A DNA stretch of 32,128 nucleotides from assembly GCA_020426845.1 (NCBI GenBank), contig JAGQPF010000198.1:1-32128 (forward strand), written 5' to 3'. Both the position numbers and the translations under genes were made by a program. Below the pieces are notes generated by a model, which was not told where the DNA came from, searched no databases, and saw only the letters and a program-made list of their open reading frames with translations. The stretch is from Planctomycetales bacterium. Its GTDB lineage: Bacteria > Planctomycetota > Planctomycetia > Pirellulales > Pirellulaceae. Shown here piece by piece: positions 8,748-16,750 of this stretch; within the stretch, counting starts at the first letter, position 1, and every line of letters starts with the position of its first letter.

Positions 8748-10970
8748 TCAATCCTTAAAGAGGAACTCGGGCGTGTTCAACAACGCCCACATCAAGTCCT
8801 CGGTGTTGCGGCGTCGCCGCGCCTTGTCCTCTTCGCCTTCGACCGGCGCCAGCAGCTTGGCGCCAATCTCGCGTTCCTCCTCGGTCGGATTGCGCGAGTA
8901 GATTCGCAGGTACAACTCTTCGACGATCTCGTCGGGCGCAAGGTCGCTCGCGGCCAGCTCCGCCGCTCGCCCCTTGTCGCTGACCACCTTCTCCTGCAGC
9001 GCCGGGGCGTTCATCAAGTGCAGCGTCTGCGTGACCGTCGAGTCGGGAACCCGCTCGCAGGGCGGATCTTGGTTCGGATCCGGCCGGCCAAAGGTGTCCA
9101 AAAATCGCGACTCGACGCGATGCGTCCAAATCTGATTGGGGCGCGAGCCAACCGGCATCGCCGAGAAGCTCGTGCGGACGCCCGTGATGTCGTCAAACGC
9201 ACCCAACAACACCTCGGCCCGCAGCCGCTGCCGATAGTGTCGCGAGAAATTCAGCCGATCGCCCACGTTTGTCTCGTTGGGGATCGAGCTGAGTTGGTAG
9301 ACATGCGAGCCGACAATGGTCCGGATCAACTCTTTCTGGTCAAACTTGGCCTCCCGGAAGTGCTCGCCCAACGCCGCCAGCAACTCGGGGTTGGTCGCGG
9401 GGTTGGTCATTCGCAGATCGTCGACCGGATCAACGAGCCCAAGCCCCATCAGATCGGCCCAGACGCGATTGACCTGCACCTGAGCAAAGAAGACGTTTTC
9501 GGGCGACTTCATCCAGTCGGCCAGCGCTTCCCGAGGGTCCTGGTCGGGGCCGAGCTCCGGGGCATCGCCAAACAGCGGCCGCGGCGCCATCGCCTCGCCC
9601 GTCAGCGGATGCGAGACCGTGCCGCTCTTGGCCACCGTGATAATCTCCTCGCCACCGGAAATTGGGGGCGAGAGCCCGGTGCCCTTGTGGCCGACGCGGG
9701 CAAAATAGGCCGCGAACGAATAGAAGTGATCCTGCCCCCATTTTTCGAACGGGTGGTGGTGGCACTTGGCACATTCGAGCCTCACGCCAAGAAACAACTG
9801 GCTGACCATCGTGGTGAGCTCGTCCGGCTCGCGGCGGTCTCGGAACAACGTCGCGGCGCCATTGTGCCACGTGCTGCCGCGGGCCGTCACCAAGTCAGTG
9901 ACCATCTCGTCATACGGGCGGTTGCGTCGAAACTGGTCGCGAATCCAGTTGTCGTAGTTCAACACCGCCTTGATGCCGACGCGATACGGATTGGGACGCA
10001 GCAGATCGGCCCACTTGTTGGCCCAGTGGTCCGCGTACTCGGGGCGCTGCAACAACCGATCCACCAGCAACGCGCGCCGGTCCTCGCGAGAGTCGGAGAG
10101 AAATTCTCGGCACTCCTCCGCGTCGGGCAGGCGTCCGATGATGTCGATGTACACGCGCCGCATGTACGTCGCGTCACTTACCGACTCCGACGGGAGGACT
10201 CCCAGTGTCTGCAGCTTTTTCCAGACCAGGTCGTCGATGAAGTTGTTGCGAGGCAGGGCCGCGTACACTTCCGGCGGCGGCTGGTTCGCCAGCGGGATCA
10301 ACACTTGGGCGATCGCAATCTCGCCCATATAGCGCGCCATGATCGCCGTCTCGCCCGGCAGCGGGCCGGACGTGACCTGGCCTTGCCGGTCGACTGCGGC
10401 GAGTGCGGAAAGATTGGATTGAAAGGTTGAGCGAAGCGTCACGTCGCGCTGCGTGCCGTCGGAGTAAAACGCCGTGACCTGCAGCGTCCGCTGCTCCTTG
10501 GGCTTCATGACCAACTCGCTTGGCGACACCTCGACTCGCGACAGCCGGGGCTCGTTCTCCACGCGTCGCGGCAGGCCCTCGACAACCCATCGCAGCAGCG
10601 TGTTGTAGTCGTCGCTGCCCGGCGCGATGCGAATGCCGCCGCCATGCGGCACCTCGCCGATTACCTTGCGGAGCAGCAGGCTCCGCTCGGGAGAGGCGGC
10701 GGACACGCGTCGCCCTCGCGCGTTCAGCGCCAGCGCGGCATAGTCAAAATCCGAGTCAAACCCGAGCAGCGAGAGCTGAAAGCCGTTTTGGCCGCGCTGT
10801 TTTCCATGACAGGCGCCGGCATTGCAGCCGTGGGCCGTGAGGATCGGCTGCACATCCAGCTCGAAACTGACCGTCGGCTGTCCGTTGCCATCGGACGCTT
10901 CAGCGCCGAACGAAGCGGGAGTGAATGCCAACAGAAATGCCAGGATTGTGGCAGAGCAAAAACGAGCCAT
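8748..10970 (-). CDS. Exported DUF1549/DUF1553 protein with Ig-like domain and haem motifs (module C)
   Basis: This 740-residue planctomycete-type protein has a signal peptide (MARFCSATILAFLLAFTPA, cleavage near FGAEA). An N-terminal cytochrome-like segment carries C49-NAGA-C54-H, with four residues between the cysteines instead of the usual two. A bacterial Ig-like (BIG2-type) domain follows at about 143-228 (VEVSPSELVMKPKEQ, GQVTSGPLPGETAI). DUF1549 comes next, starting about 243 and containing a canonical haem-c motif CAKCH at 400-404 in CAKCHHHPFEKWGQDHFYSFA. DUF1553 occupies the C-terminal half and ends LLNTPEFLFKD. The family is thought to be surface-located and haem-binding, but its reaction is unknown. 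ATG at 10970 fits the signal peptide. The protein pairs with DUF1501 at 7218-8552. Confidence 0.88.
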   Translation of the reverse strand: MARFCSATILAFLLAFTPASFGAEASDGNGQPTVSFELDVQPILTAHGCNAGACHGKQRGQNGFQLSLLGFDSDFDYAALALNARGRRVSAASPERSLLLRKVIGEVPHGGGIRIAPGSDDYNTLLRWVVEGLPRRVENEPRLSRVEVSPSELVMKPKEQRTLQVTAFYSDGTQRDVTLRSTFQSNLSALAAVDRQGQVTSGPLPGETAIMARYMGEIAIAQVLIPLANQPPPEVYAALPRNNFIDDLVWKKLQTLGVLPSESVSDATYMRRVYIDIIGRLPDAEECREFLSDSREDRRALLVDRLLQRPEYADHWANKWADLLRPNPYRVGIKAVLNYDNWIRDQFRRNRPYDEMVTDLVTARGSTWHNGAATLFRDRREPDELTTMVSQLFLGVRLECAKCHHHPFEKWGQDHFYSFAAYFARVGHKGTGLSPPISGGEEIITVAKSGTVSHPLTGEAMAPRPLFGDAPELGPDQDPREALADWMKSPENVFFAQVQVNRVWADLMGLGLVDPVDDLRMTNPATNPELLAALGEHFREAKFDQKELIRTIVGSHVYQLSSIPNETNVGDRLNFSRHYRQRLRAEVLLGAFDDITGVRTSFSAMPVGSRPNQIWTHRVESRFLDTFGRPDPNQDPPCERVPDSTVTQTLHLMNAPALQEKVVSDKGRAAELAASDLAPDEIVEELYLRIYSRNPTEEEREIGAKLLAPVEGEEDKARRRRNTEDLMWALLNTPEFLFKD

Positions 10971-11069
10971 GGTTCGCCAGGGGCAGGAGTGCTAAGGCGT
11001 ATCGGGAGGGACCCCTTATGATAAACCAAAGCCCTGCTTGACGCGATCTGGAATCGGCCATGCAGGCGT

Positions 11070-12356
11070 TCAGCCGGTGAACGCCTCTTGAATCACCTCG
11101 CCGCCGTCGACCACGCGAATCGGCCGCCCGATGCCGCTGAGGTGCTCGCGATCGGCATCCATCTGCAGACCATGGCAAACCGTGCGGAGCAGATCACTGA
11201 CTCCGACGGGGCGATCGGTGACGTTCGAGCCGGACGCATCCACTTTGCCGATCACTTGGCCGCCCCGAATGCCCCCTCCGGCGAGGGCGAGATTGAATGC
11301 CCGCGGGTAATGGTCTCGTCCGCCACGAGGATTGAGGCGCGGCGTGCGACCGAATTCGCCCATCCAGACCACCAACGTTCGCTCCAACATGCCACGCTGT
11401 TTCAGATCCGACAACAGCGCCGCATAGGGGCGATCGACCTGTTCACACAACTCCTTCGTACGTTCGGCGTTGTCGAAATGCGTGTCCCAATTGCCGGCGC
11501 TGACCTCCACGAACGTCACGCCCTCCTCAATCAGCCGACGCGCGAGCAGGCAGCCGGCGCCGAACTGCGACTCGCCATAGGCCTTGCGCACGCGCTCGGG
11601 CTCCTGGTCCAGGTCAAATGCTGCCATCTTGGGGCTGAGCGCCATCCGGCGCGTCGTGGCATACAGCGACTGTTGAGCTTGCGTCTCCTGGTCGGCGCCG
11701 TCGACCAGCGAGGCATCCTCCAGGCGCGTCAACAGCGATGAGCGCCGGCGCATTGCCCGCTCGCCGTCGGAGTGCGTTGCATTCTGGGGCCGCTGCCCCG
11801 CCTGCTGAACGACAAACGGGTTGTGTTGCACACCGAGCAACCCGCCGCCCGTGTTGACCCGAGCGTTTCCAATCCGCACAAACTCGGGCAGGTCCGACTC
11901 GGGACTGCCCAACTGCTGCGCGACGTGAGCGCCGAGGGCAGGATGCTTGACCGACGCGTTCGGCAAGTAGCCCGTCTGCATCAAGAAAGTTGCTCGCGGA
12001 TGGCTGCCCTCCTTGCTGTTCATCGAGCGGATCAGACAAACGTCCCCCATCACTTTCGCCGTCTCCGGCAACCCCTCGGCAATCTGGATGCCCGGCACTG
12101 CCGTGCTAATGGCCTTGGTCCCGCCGCCGTTGGGATGCTCCGGCAGCGGCGAGAATGTCTCGAACTGACTCGGGCCACCCTGCATCCACAGGACGATGCA
12201 GGCCATCTCCCGCCGGCGCAACTCTTGGGCGTGCAACGCCATCGTTTGGCGCCAGCTGAGCACGCCCGCGGCGCCGGCAATCGCTGCTTTCAATGCCGTG
12301 CGGCGATGGATAACGCGGCCTCGACGATTGAGCTGCACTTCAACTTGACGGAACAT
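11070..12356 (-). CDS. Exported DUF1501 family protein (module B)
   Basis: This 428-residue DUF1501 protein has an N-terminal IHRRTALKAAIAGAAGVLS segment that resembles a twin-arginine signal. Family blocks in order are LWMQGGPSQFETFSPLPEH, LIRSMNSKEGSHPRATF, SAGNWDTHFDN, GEFGRTPRLNPRGGRDHY and LAGGGIRGGQVIGKVD. It shares with the other two DUF1501 copies the GEFGRTP and GRDH cores but diverges widely elsewhere, so this is an old paralogue. The upstream partner is the DUF1553 gene at 12490-14124, with a 133-base gap that includes a short TGGTCG-type hexamer run near 12397-12420. No accessory gene follows; the next gene downstream starts a new module. Confidence 0.87.
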   Translation of the reverse strand: MFRQVEVQLNRRGRVIHRRTALKAAIAGAAGVLSWRQTMALHAQELRRREMACIVLWMQGGPSQFETFSPLPEHPNGGGTKAISTAVPGIQIAEGLPETAKVMGDVCLIRSMNSKEGSHPRATFLMQTGYLPNASVKHPALGAHVAQQLGSPESDLPEFVRIGNARVNTGGGLLGVQHNPFVVQQAGQRPQNATHSDGERAMRRRSSLLTRLEDASLVDGADQETQAQQSLYATTRRMALSPKMAAFDLDQEPERVRKAYGESQFGAGCLLARRLIEEGVTFVEVSAGNWDTHFDNAERTKELCEQVDRPYAALLSDLKQRGMLERTLVVWMGEFGRTPRLNPRGGRDHYPRAFNLALAGGGIRGGQVIGKVDASGSNVTDRPVGVSDLLRTVCHGLQMDADREHLSGIGRPIRVVDGGEVIQEAFTG

Positions 12357-12489
12357 GAAACACCTTTGGGCTGAGCATCGACCGAAGAATCGGCGGTCGT
12401 GGTCGTGGTCGTGGTAGTGGTTGGGAGTTGGCCAGGAGGCCGTTGGAAAACAATCAAGAGCGGCTTGCTCGGCGCGACCTCGGCGCGAC

Positions 12490-14124
12490 TCATCGTCGAT
12501 AGAGAAAGTCGGCGCTGTTCAGCAGTGCCCAGAGCAGGTCGGCGAACCCCTCGTCGCGCGTCCGCGCCTGGTCAAGGTGCTCCTTGGCGACCCTGATTTC
12601 GGCGGGCCGCGGCTGGCGCGACAGCGTCTTCAGATACAGGGCGGCGATCAAGTCCTCGTCATCGCGATACTCTCGCATCATTCTGCCAAGCACGCTCTGG
12701 GGTCCCGCGGAAACTGCTCGCTCGATGATCGGCGAGTTCATCAGATAGAGCGCCTGGGGTATGGCCCCCTGCACATCCTCCCGCACTTCGCTCGGGTCGT
12801 AGCCAAACGTTTGGTTGAACATGACTCGCGGCCGCCGAGCTAGTTGATAAATCGGCGCGTCCTCCGGGCTCTGTTCTTCCCGAACCTCCAGCACATCCAG
12901 CAGGCTGTTGAACAGCTGGTCGCCGCGGAGCCGCTGCGCGTAGTTGGAAATGAACGGCGTCTCACCCGCTGGCCGACGATTGCGGCTCTCTCGTTGGTAG
13001 GCCTCGGTGTTCATAATCGTCCGCAGCAACTGCTTCACGTCATAGCCGCTGTTGGACAACGAGGCGGCAAGGTGGTCCAACGTCTCCGGCGCATAAGCAT
13101 CTCGGTCGGGGCCGATGTCGTCGACTCCGGGATAGAAGCCCTCGCCGACCAACTCCGCCCACAGGCGATTGACCAATGCGCGAGCAAACCAAGGATTGCG
13201 GCTGCTCGTCATCCACGCCGCCAACGCCTCTCGTCGGTCCTCATCCGGCGTCCCCAGTGACAGCTTGTCGTCCGTTACGAAGAACACGGGCTGCATCACA
13301 CGGCCTGGCTGATCCGGCCGCTCGAGGTCCGGCATTGAGTGCTCGGGCGTGCCCCGAAAACGGTTGTTTCCCATCGGGCGCCGCAACGGCGTCCGGTCGG
13401 TGACCGTCACTTCATACGAGACGATCCGCGTCTCCTCGCGAACCGGCCGCACCGCGACGCGTGGAAAGAACGCGGCCAGCTGATGAAACTGCTCGCGCTG
13501 CCAGCGGTCGGTCGGATGATTGTGGCATTGGGCACACTGAATCTGGATGCCGAGAAAGATTCGCGACAGTTCGGACACCGTGTCTTCCGGCCGCCCGCCT
13601 TGCGCCATGATCAAGCCCGCGGCCCCGTTCTCCCGGACGTCGCCGGTGGCCGTGACAAAGCTCGCGGCCAGCTCGTTCCAAGGTGTGTTTGCGTTGAGCT
13701 GCTCGGTGAGATACTGGGCCATTGCCGTGGCGGCAATCCCGGCCCGCTCCTCCGTGCGGCGATAGAGGATCACATCCCGCCAATAGCGTGCCCAATTGCG
13801 ACCGTAGCGAGGATCGTCCAACAGACGGTCAATCACCCGCGCCCGCTTGTCCTCGCTCGTGTCGAACGAAAACGCCAACACGTCCTCGGGTGTGGGCGGA
13901 ACGCCCACGATGTCCAGAAACACCCGTCGCAGAAAGGCGACATCGTCGGTGCGCGGGGCCAGGTCCCGAGAGTTCAAGGCCAGCTCCGTCTGCAGCAGAC
14001 GGTCTGTCTCGCGAGCATCGGCCAGGGCCTTGGACGGCGCCTCAACCGGCGCCGAGTCTTGAGCAACCGCGACAGTGGCGATGGCCAGCAACAGCGTAAG
14101 AATTATCCGGCAACGGCAACGCAT
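12490..14124 (-). CDS. Exported DUF1549/DUF1553 protein, short form with one haem motif (module B)
   Basis: This is a 544-residue protein beginning MRCRCRIILTLLLAIATVAVAQD, a clear signal peptide. ATG at 14124 is supported by GGAG about 7 bases upstream; the frame stays open to 14346, but that extension lacks coding character. DUF1549 begins at about residue 40 (RVFLDIVGVPPTPEDV) and carries CAQCH at 197-201 in CAQCHNHPTDRW. DUF1553 follows (WFARALVNRLWAELVGEGF) and ends LLNSADFLYRR. Unlike its two paralogues it has no N-terminal PSCyt1-like segment and no Ig-like domain, so it should bind a single haem. It pairs with DUF1501 at 11070-12356. Confidence 0.88.
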   Translation of the reverse strand: MRCRCRIILTLLLAIATVAVAQDSAPVEAPSKALADARETDRLLQTELALNSRDLAPRTDDVAFLRRVFLDIVGVPPTPEDVLAFSFDTSEDKRARVIDRLLDDPRYGRNWARYWRDVILYRRTEERAGIAATAMAQYLTEQLNANTPWNELAASFVTATGDVRENGAAGLIMAQGGRPEDTVSELSRIFLGIQIQCAQCHNHPTDRWQREQFHQLAAFFPRVAVRPVREETRIVSYEVTVTDRTPLRRPMGNNRFRGTPEHSMPDLERPDQPGRVMQPVFFVTDDKLSLGTPDEDRREALAAWMTSSRNPWFARALVNRLWAELVGEGFYPGVDDIGPDRDAYAPETLDHLAASLSNSGYDVKQLLRTIMNTEAYQRESRNRRPAGETPFISNYAQRLRGDQLFNSLLDVLEVREEQSPEDAPIYQLARRPRVMFNQTFGYDPSEVREDVQGAIPQALYLMNSPIIERAVSAGPQSVLGRMMREYRDDEDLIAALYLKTLSRQPRPAEIRVAKEHLDQARTRDEGFADLLWALLNSADFLYRR

Positions 14125-14318
14125 GAGGAAACTCCGGCGAGATTTTGGCCCACTCGCGATCCGGCGAGCAAGCAACGTCATCAGAGACTTGAGGCCGCAG
14201 CGACCGGAATTGGTCGGCGGCCGAAAACATGAAACCGCTGGCAAAGACGAAAGTTTCGGCGCCGACGAAGATTTTTCGCGGAGCCGGAGCGGTGGACGCG
14301 CAGACGCGGCGCCAAGGC

Positions 14319-14456
14319 CTTGGGCAGCCTGTGCCACGACAAACACCGCAGATCATCACAGGCTGGCAGCCTGTGCCACGACAATCACCACAGGCTGGCA
14401 GCCTGTGCCACGACAATCATCACAGCTCATCACAGGCTGGCAGCCTGTGCCGCGAC
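14319..14456. repeat. Hairpin repeat array, family A (CACAGGCT-GGC-AGCCTGTG)
   Basis: Three full copies of CACAGGCTGGCAGCCTGTG begin at 14357, 14389 and 14431, each followed by CCACGAC or CCGCGAC. A partial copy lies at about 14319-14340. Each core is a perfect 8-bp inverted repeat with a 3-base loop. The array sits in the 362-base gap between the 3' end of the methyltransferase gene and the start of the module B DUF1553 gene. The rest of that gap (14125-14318) shows nothing identifiable. The translated repeat (GWQPVPR, RLAACATT) appears only in spurious frames. Confidence 0.9.
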
Positions 14457-14486
14457 CATGGCTGGCATGTGGCACGCCGAGGCGAG

Positions 14487-15284
14487 CTACTCGGTGTTGC
14501 CGGAGCGGGCGGCAGGCTTCTTGCCGAAGAACATCATGTGCTGCCAGGGGAGCTTTTCGAATTCGCTCACCAGCTCGAAACCGTTCGGCTCGTACTCGAG
14601 CATGATCTGCCGCTTGCTCATTTTGTGCAGGGGCTTGATCGGCACCTTCGGGTCCTCCTCGCGGTACTCCAACAAGGCGATCCGGCCGTCGGGCTTGAGG
14701 CTGTCGCGGATCCCCGCGAGCATCTGCTCGGGATGCGAGAACTCGTGATACACGTCGACCATCAACACGAGGTCCACGAGGTTCACGGGCAAGCGAGGGT
14801 TGTGGAACGAGCCCAGGATCGGGGTGATGTTCTCAATCCCGGCCTTCTCCATTCGCTCCCGCAACATGTACAGCATCTGTGGCTGCACGTCGACGGCCAG
14901 AACTCGGCCGGTCGGGCCAACCATTTTGGCCATCTGCAGCGAATAGAAGCCGTTGCCACAGCCCATGTCGCAGATCGTCATGCCGGGCTTGATGCCGAGA
15001 TTGGCGAGCATCACGGAGCAGCGCTCCTCGCTCTCGCGATTCTCGCGGATCAGCCACTCGGCGCCGCGGTAATGCATCGTCTGAGCGATGGTGCGACCCT
15101 TGTAAGTCGTCAGCGGCTCGGGAGTCGACGGCGCGAGCTCGGCCGCGACGTCGGGAGTATCCTGCCCCCACGCCAAGCGTGTGCCGCCCATCAACAACGT
15201 TGCGGCAAGCGCCAGCACGCAGGTGGCGGCAGTCGGTCGATTCTTCAACGGCATTCTGGCAACCTGCTGAAAGTTCAACGTCAT
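14487..15284 (-). CDS. Exported SAM-dependent methyltransferase-fold protein
   Basis: This class I methyltransferase-like protein has 265 residues from ATG 15284. A SAM-binding motif I is plain (MTICDMGCGNGFYSLQMAKM), followed by RVLAVDVQPQML and VDLVLMVDVYHEFSHPEQML. It carries a likely signal peptide, TAATCVLALAATLLMGG ending near RLAWGQD, which is unexpected because SAM is cytoplasmic. ATG 15254 (MPLKNRPTAA) is an alternative start with the same signal. The frame continues to 15395 but overlaps the DUF1501 gene. It starts 46 bases after that gene's stop and is probably the third gene of module A. The substrate is unknown. Confidence 0.82.
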   Translation of the reverse strand: MTLNFQQVARMPLKNRPTAATCVLALAATLLMGGTRLAWGQDTPDVAAELAPSTPEPLTTYKGRTIAQTMHYRGAEWLIRENRESEERCSVMLANLGIKPGMTICDMGCGNGFYSLQMAKMVGPTGRVLAVDVQPQMLYMLRERMEKAGIENITPILGSFHNPRLPVNLVDLVLMVDVYHEFSHPEQMLAGIRDSLKPDGRIALLEYREEDPKVPIKPLHKMSKRQIMLEYEPNGFELVSEFEKLPWQHMMFFGKKPAARSGNTE

Positions 15285-15330
15285 AGTGATCCAAATGGGA
15301 TGAGGGTCGAACTGAGCGATGAGGAGCGAA

Positions 15331-16725
15331 CTAAGCGATGATGTCGTGGACGACTCGCCCGTGCACATCCGTAAGTCGATAGTCCCGGCCGGCATAGCGG
15401 TAGGTCAGCCGCTCGTGATCGAGGCCCAACAGATGCAGCACGGTGGCGTGCATGTCATGCACATGCATCTTATCGACTTCGGCGCGGAAGCCAAACTCAT
15501 CGGTCTCGCCATACGTCATGCCGCCGCGGACTCCGCCGCCGGCCATCCACATCGTGAAGCCGTGATGGTTGTGATCGCGGCCGTTGCCGTTCTCGGACGT
15601 GGGCGTTCGTCCGAACTCGCCGCCCCAAATCACCAGGGTGTCGTCGAGCAGCCCCAATCGCTTGAGGTCGCCGAGCAGCGCGTCGATCGGCTGGTCGATG
15701 CTGCGGCAGAGCGACGGGACTTTTTCGTTGTGGCCCGCGTGCGTGTCCCAGGGCTGGCCGTTGCCGTAATACACCTGCACGAATCGCACGCCTCGCTCGA
15801 CCATTCGCCTCGCCAGCAGGCAGCCGTTGGCAAAGTGCCCGGCGCCGTACGCTTCGCGAGTGGCCGCAGTTTCGCGAGTGAGGTCAAACGCCTCGCTGGC
15901 CTGGAACTGCATGCGAAAGGCGGTCTCCATGGACGCCATCCGCGCCTCAAGCGCCGCCTCCTCCGAGCGATCTCGGCGATGCTCGGCGTTCAATCGTTGC
16001 ATCAGGTCGAGCTGCCGGCGTTGCTCCTCGCGGCTCCACTCGGCGTTTCGCAAGTAGGGCACCAGTTGGCTCACGTCGGATTGCGAATGGTTGATATAGG
16101 TGCCCTGATACGCGGAAGGCAGGAAGGCGCTGTTCCAGAGAATCGAGAACCGCACGGGACGCCCGGGGCAGAGCACCAGATAGCCCGGCAGGTCGGCGTT
16201 CTCCGTCCCCAGTCCATACAGGAACCAGGCGCCCATGCTCGGCCGCGTGGGCAGAATGGTGCCGTTGTTCATCTGCAGCAGCGCCGGCCCGTGATTGGGG
16301 TTGTCCGCATGCATCGAACGAAGCACGCAGATGTCGTCGATGTGCTTGGCCACTCCCGGCAACAGCTCGCTGACAGGCACGCCGCTTTGGCCGCAGGGGC
16401 GATACTTGAACGGGGAGGGAAGCAGTCCGCCCGTCGGACGCTCGGTGACCAGATTCGCCCCGGCCGGCTTTTGACCCGCATATTTGGTCAGCGCCGGCTT
16501 GGGATCGAACAGGTCGGCCTGGAACGGGCCGCCGTTCATAAACAGATGGATCACTCGCTTGGCCCGCGGCGCGAAGTGCGTGCCACCCGAGCCATCCGCC
16601 CCCGGCGCCGCGCCGGCCAGCATCGTGGCGGCGCCCAGCATCCCCAGGCCGCCGCCAAGCCACTGGCGCCGATCCAGCAGCGGAGCCGCCGGGCCATGGA
16701 GTGTCAAAGGACTGTCAGAACGCAT
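15331..16725 (-). CDS. Exported DUF1501 family protein (module A)
   Basis: This 464-residue DUF1501 protein belongs to the subgroup often annotated as sulfatase-like. The N-terminus has LLDRRQWLGGGLGMLGAAT, a twin-arginine-like signal. Family blocks are FMNGGPFQADLFDPKP, VLRSMHADNPNHGPALLQMN, QPWDTHAGHN, WGGEFGRTPTSENGNGRDHN and MAGGGVRGGMTYGETDEFG. ATG at 16725 is preceded by GGGAGAG at a normal distance; the longer frame to 16914 runs into the upstream gene and is rejected. It lies 25 bases downstream of the PSCyt1/DUF1553 gene and 46 bases upstream of the exported methyltransferase, giving a tight three-gene unit. The enzymatic role is not established. Confidence 0.88.
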   Translation of the reverse strand: MRSDSPLTLHGPAAPLLDRRQWLGGGLGMLGAATMLAGAAPGADGSGGTHFAPRAKRVIHLFMNGGPFQADLFDPKPALTKYAGQKPAGANLVTERPTGGLLPSPFKYRPCGQSGVPVSELLPGVAKHIDDICVLRSMHADNPNHGPALLQMNNGTILPTRPSMGAWFLYGLGTENADLPGYLVLCPGRPVRFSILWNSAFLPSAYQGTYINHSQSDVSQLVPYLRNAEWSREEQRRQLDLMQRLNAEHRRDRSEEAALEARMASMETAFRMQFQASEAFDLTRETAATREAYGAGHFANGCLLARRMVERGVRFVQVYYGNGQPWDTHAGHNEKVPSLCRSIDQPIDALLGDLKRLGLLDDTLVIWGGEFGRTPTSENGNGRDHNHHGFTMWMAGGGVRGGMTYGETDEFGFRAEVDKMHVHDMHATVLHLLGLDHERLTYRYAGRDYRLTDVHGRVVHDIIA

Positions 16726-16750
16726 GGCAACTCTCCCGTCTTTTGACGCC

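Noticed and set aside
8625..10430. A 601-codon plus-strand frame opposite the 740-residue DUF1553 gene
   Set aside because: The minus-strand protein has a signal peptide, haem motif and DUF1549/DUF1553 blocks; the plus-strand frame starts in the repeat array and matches no family.
12397..12420. Run of TGGTCG-like hexamers that could be a functional microsatellite
   Set aside because: Only about three to four imperfect units, not in a coding frame of a real gene and not at a promoter that I can identify; likely simple-sequence noise.
14319..14456. CRISPR array
   Set aside because: Repeats are 19-26 bases but spacers are only about 6-16 bases, irregular and similar to one another, and no cas genes are present.
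14229..15341. Long plus-strand open frame across the methyltransferase gene
   Set aside because: It is the antisense shadow of a clear methyltransferase with SAM motif; its product is low-complexity His/Gln/Arg sequence and its start lies in a repeat-bearing gap.
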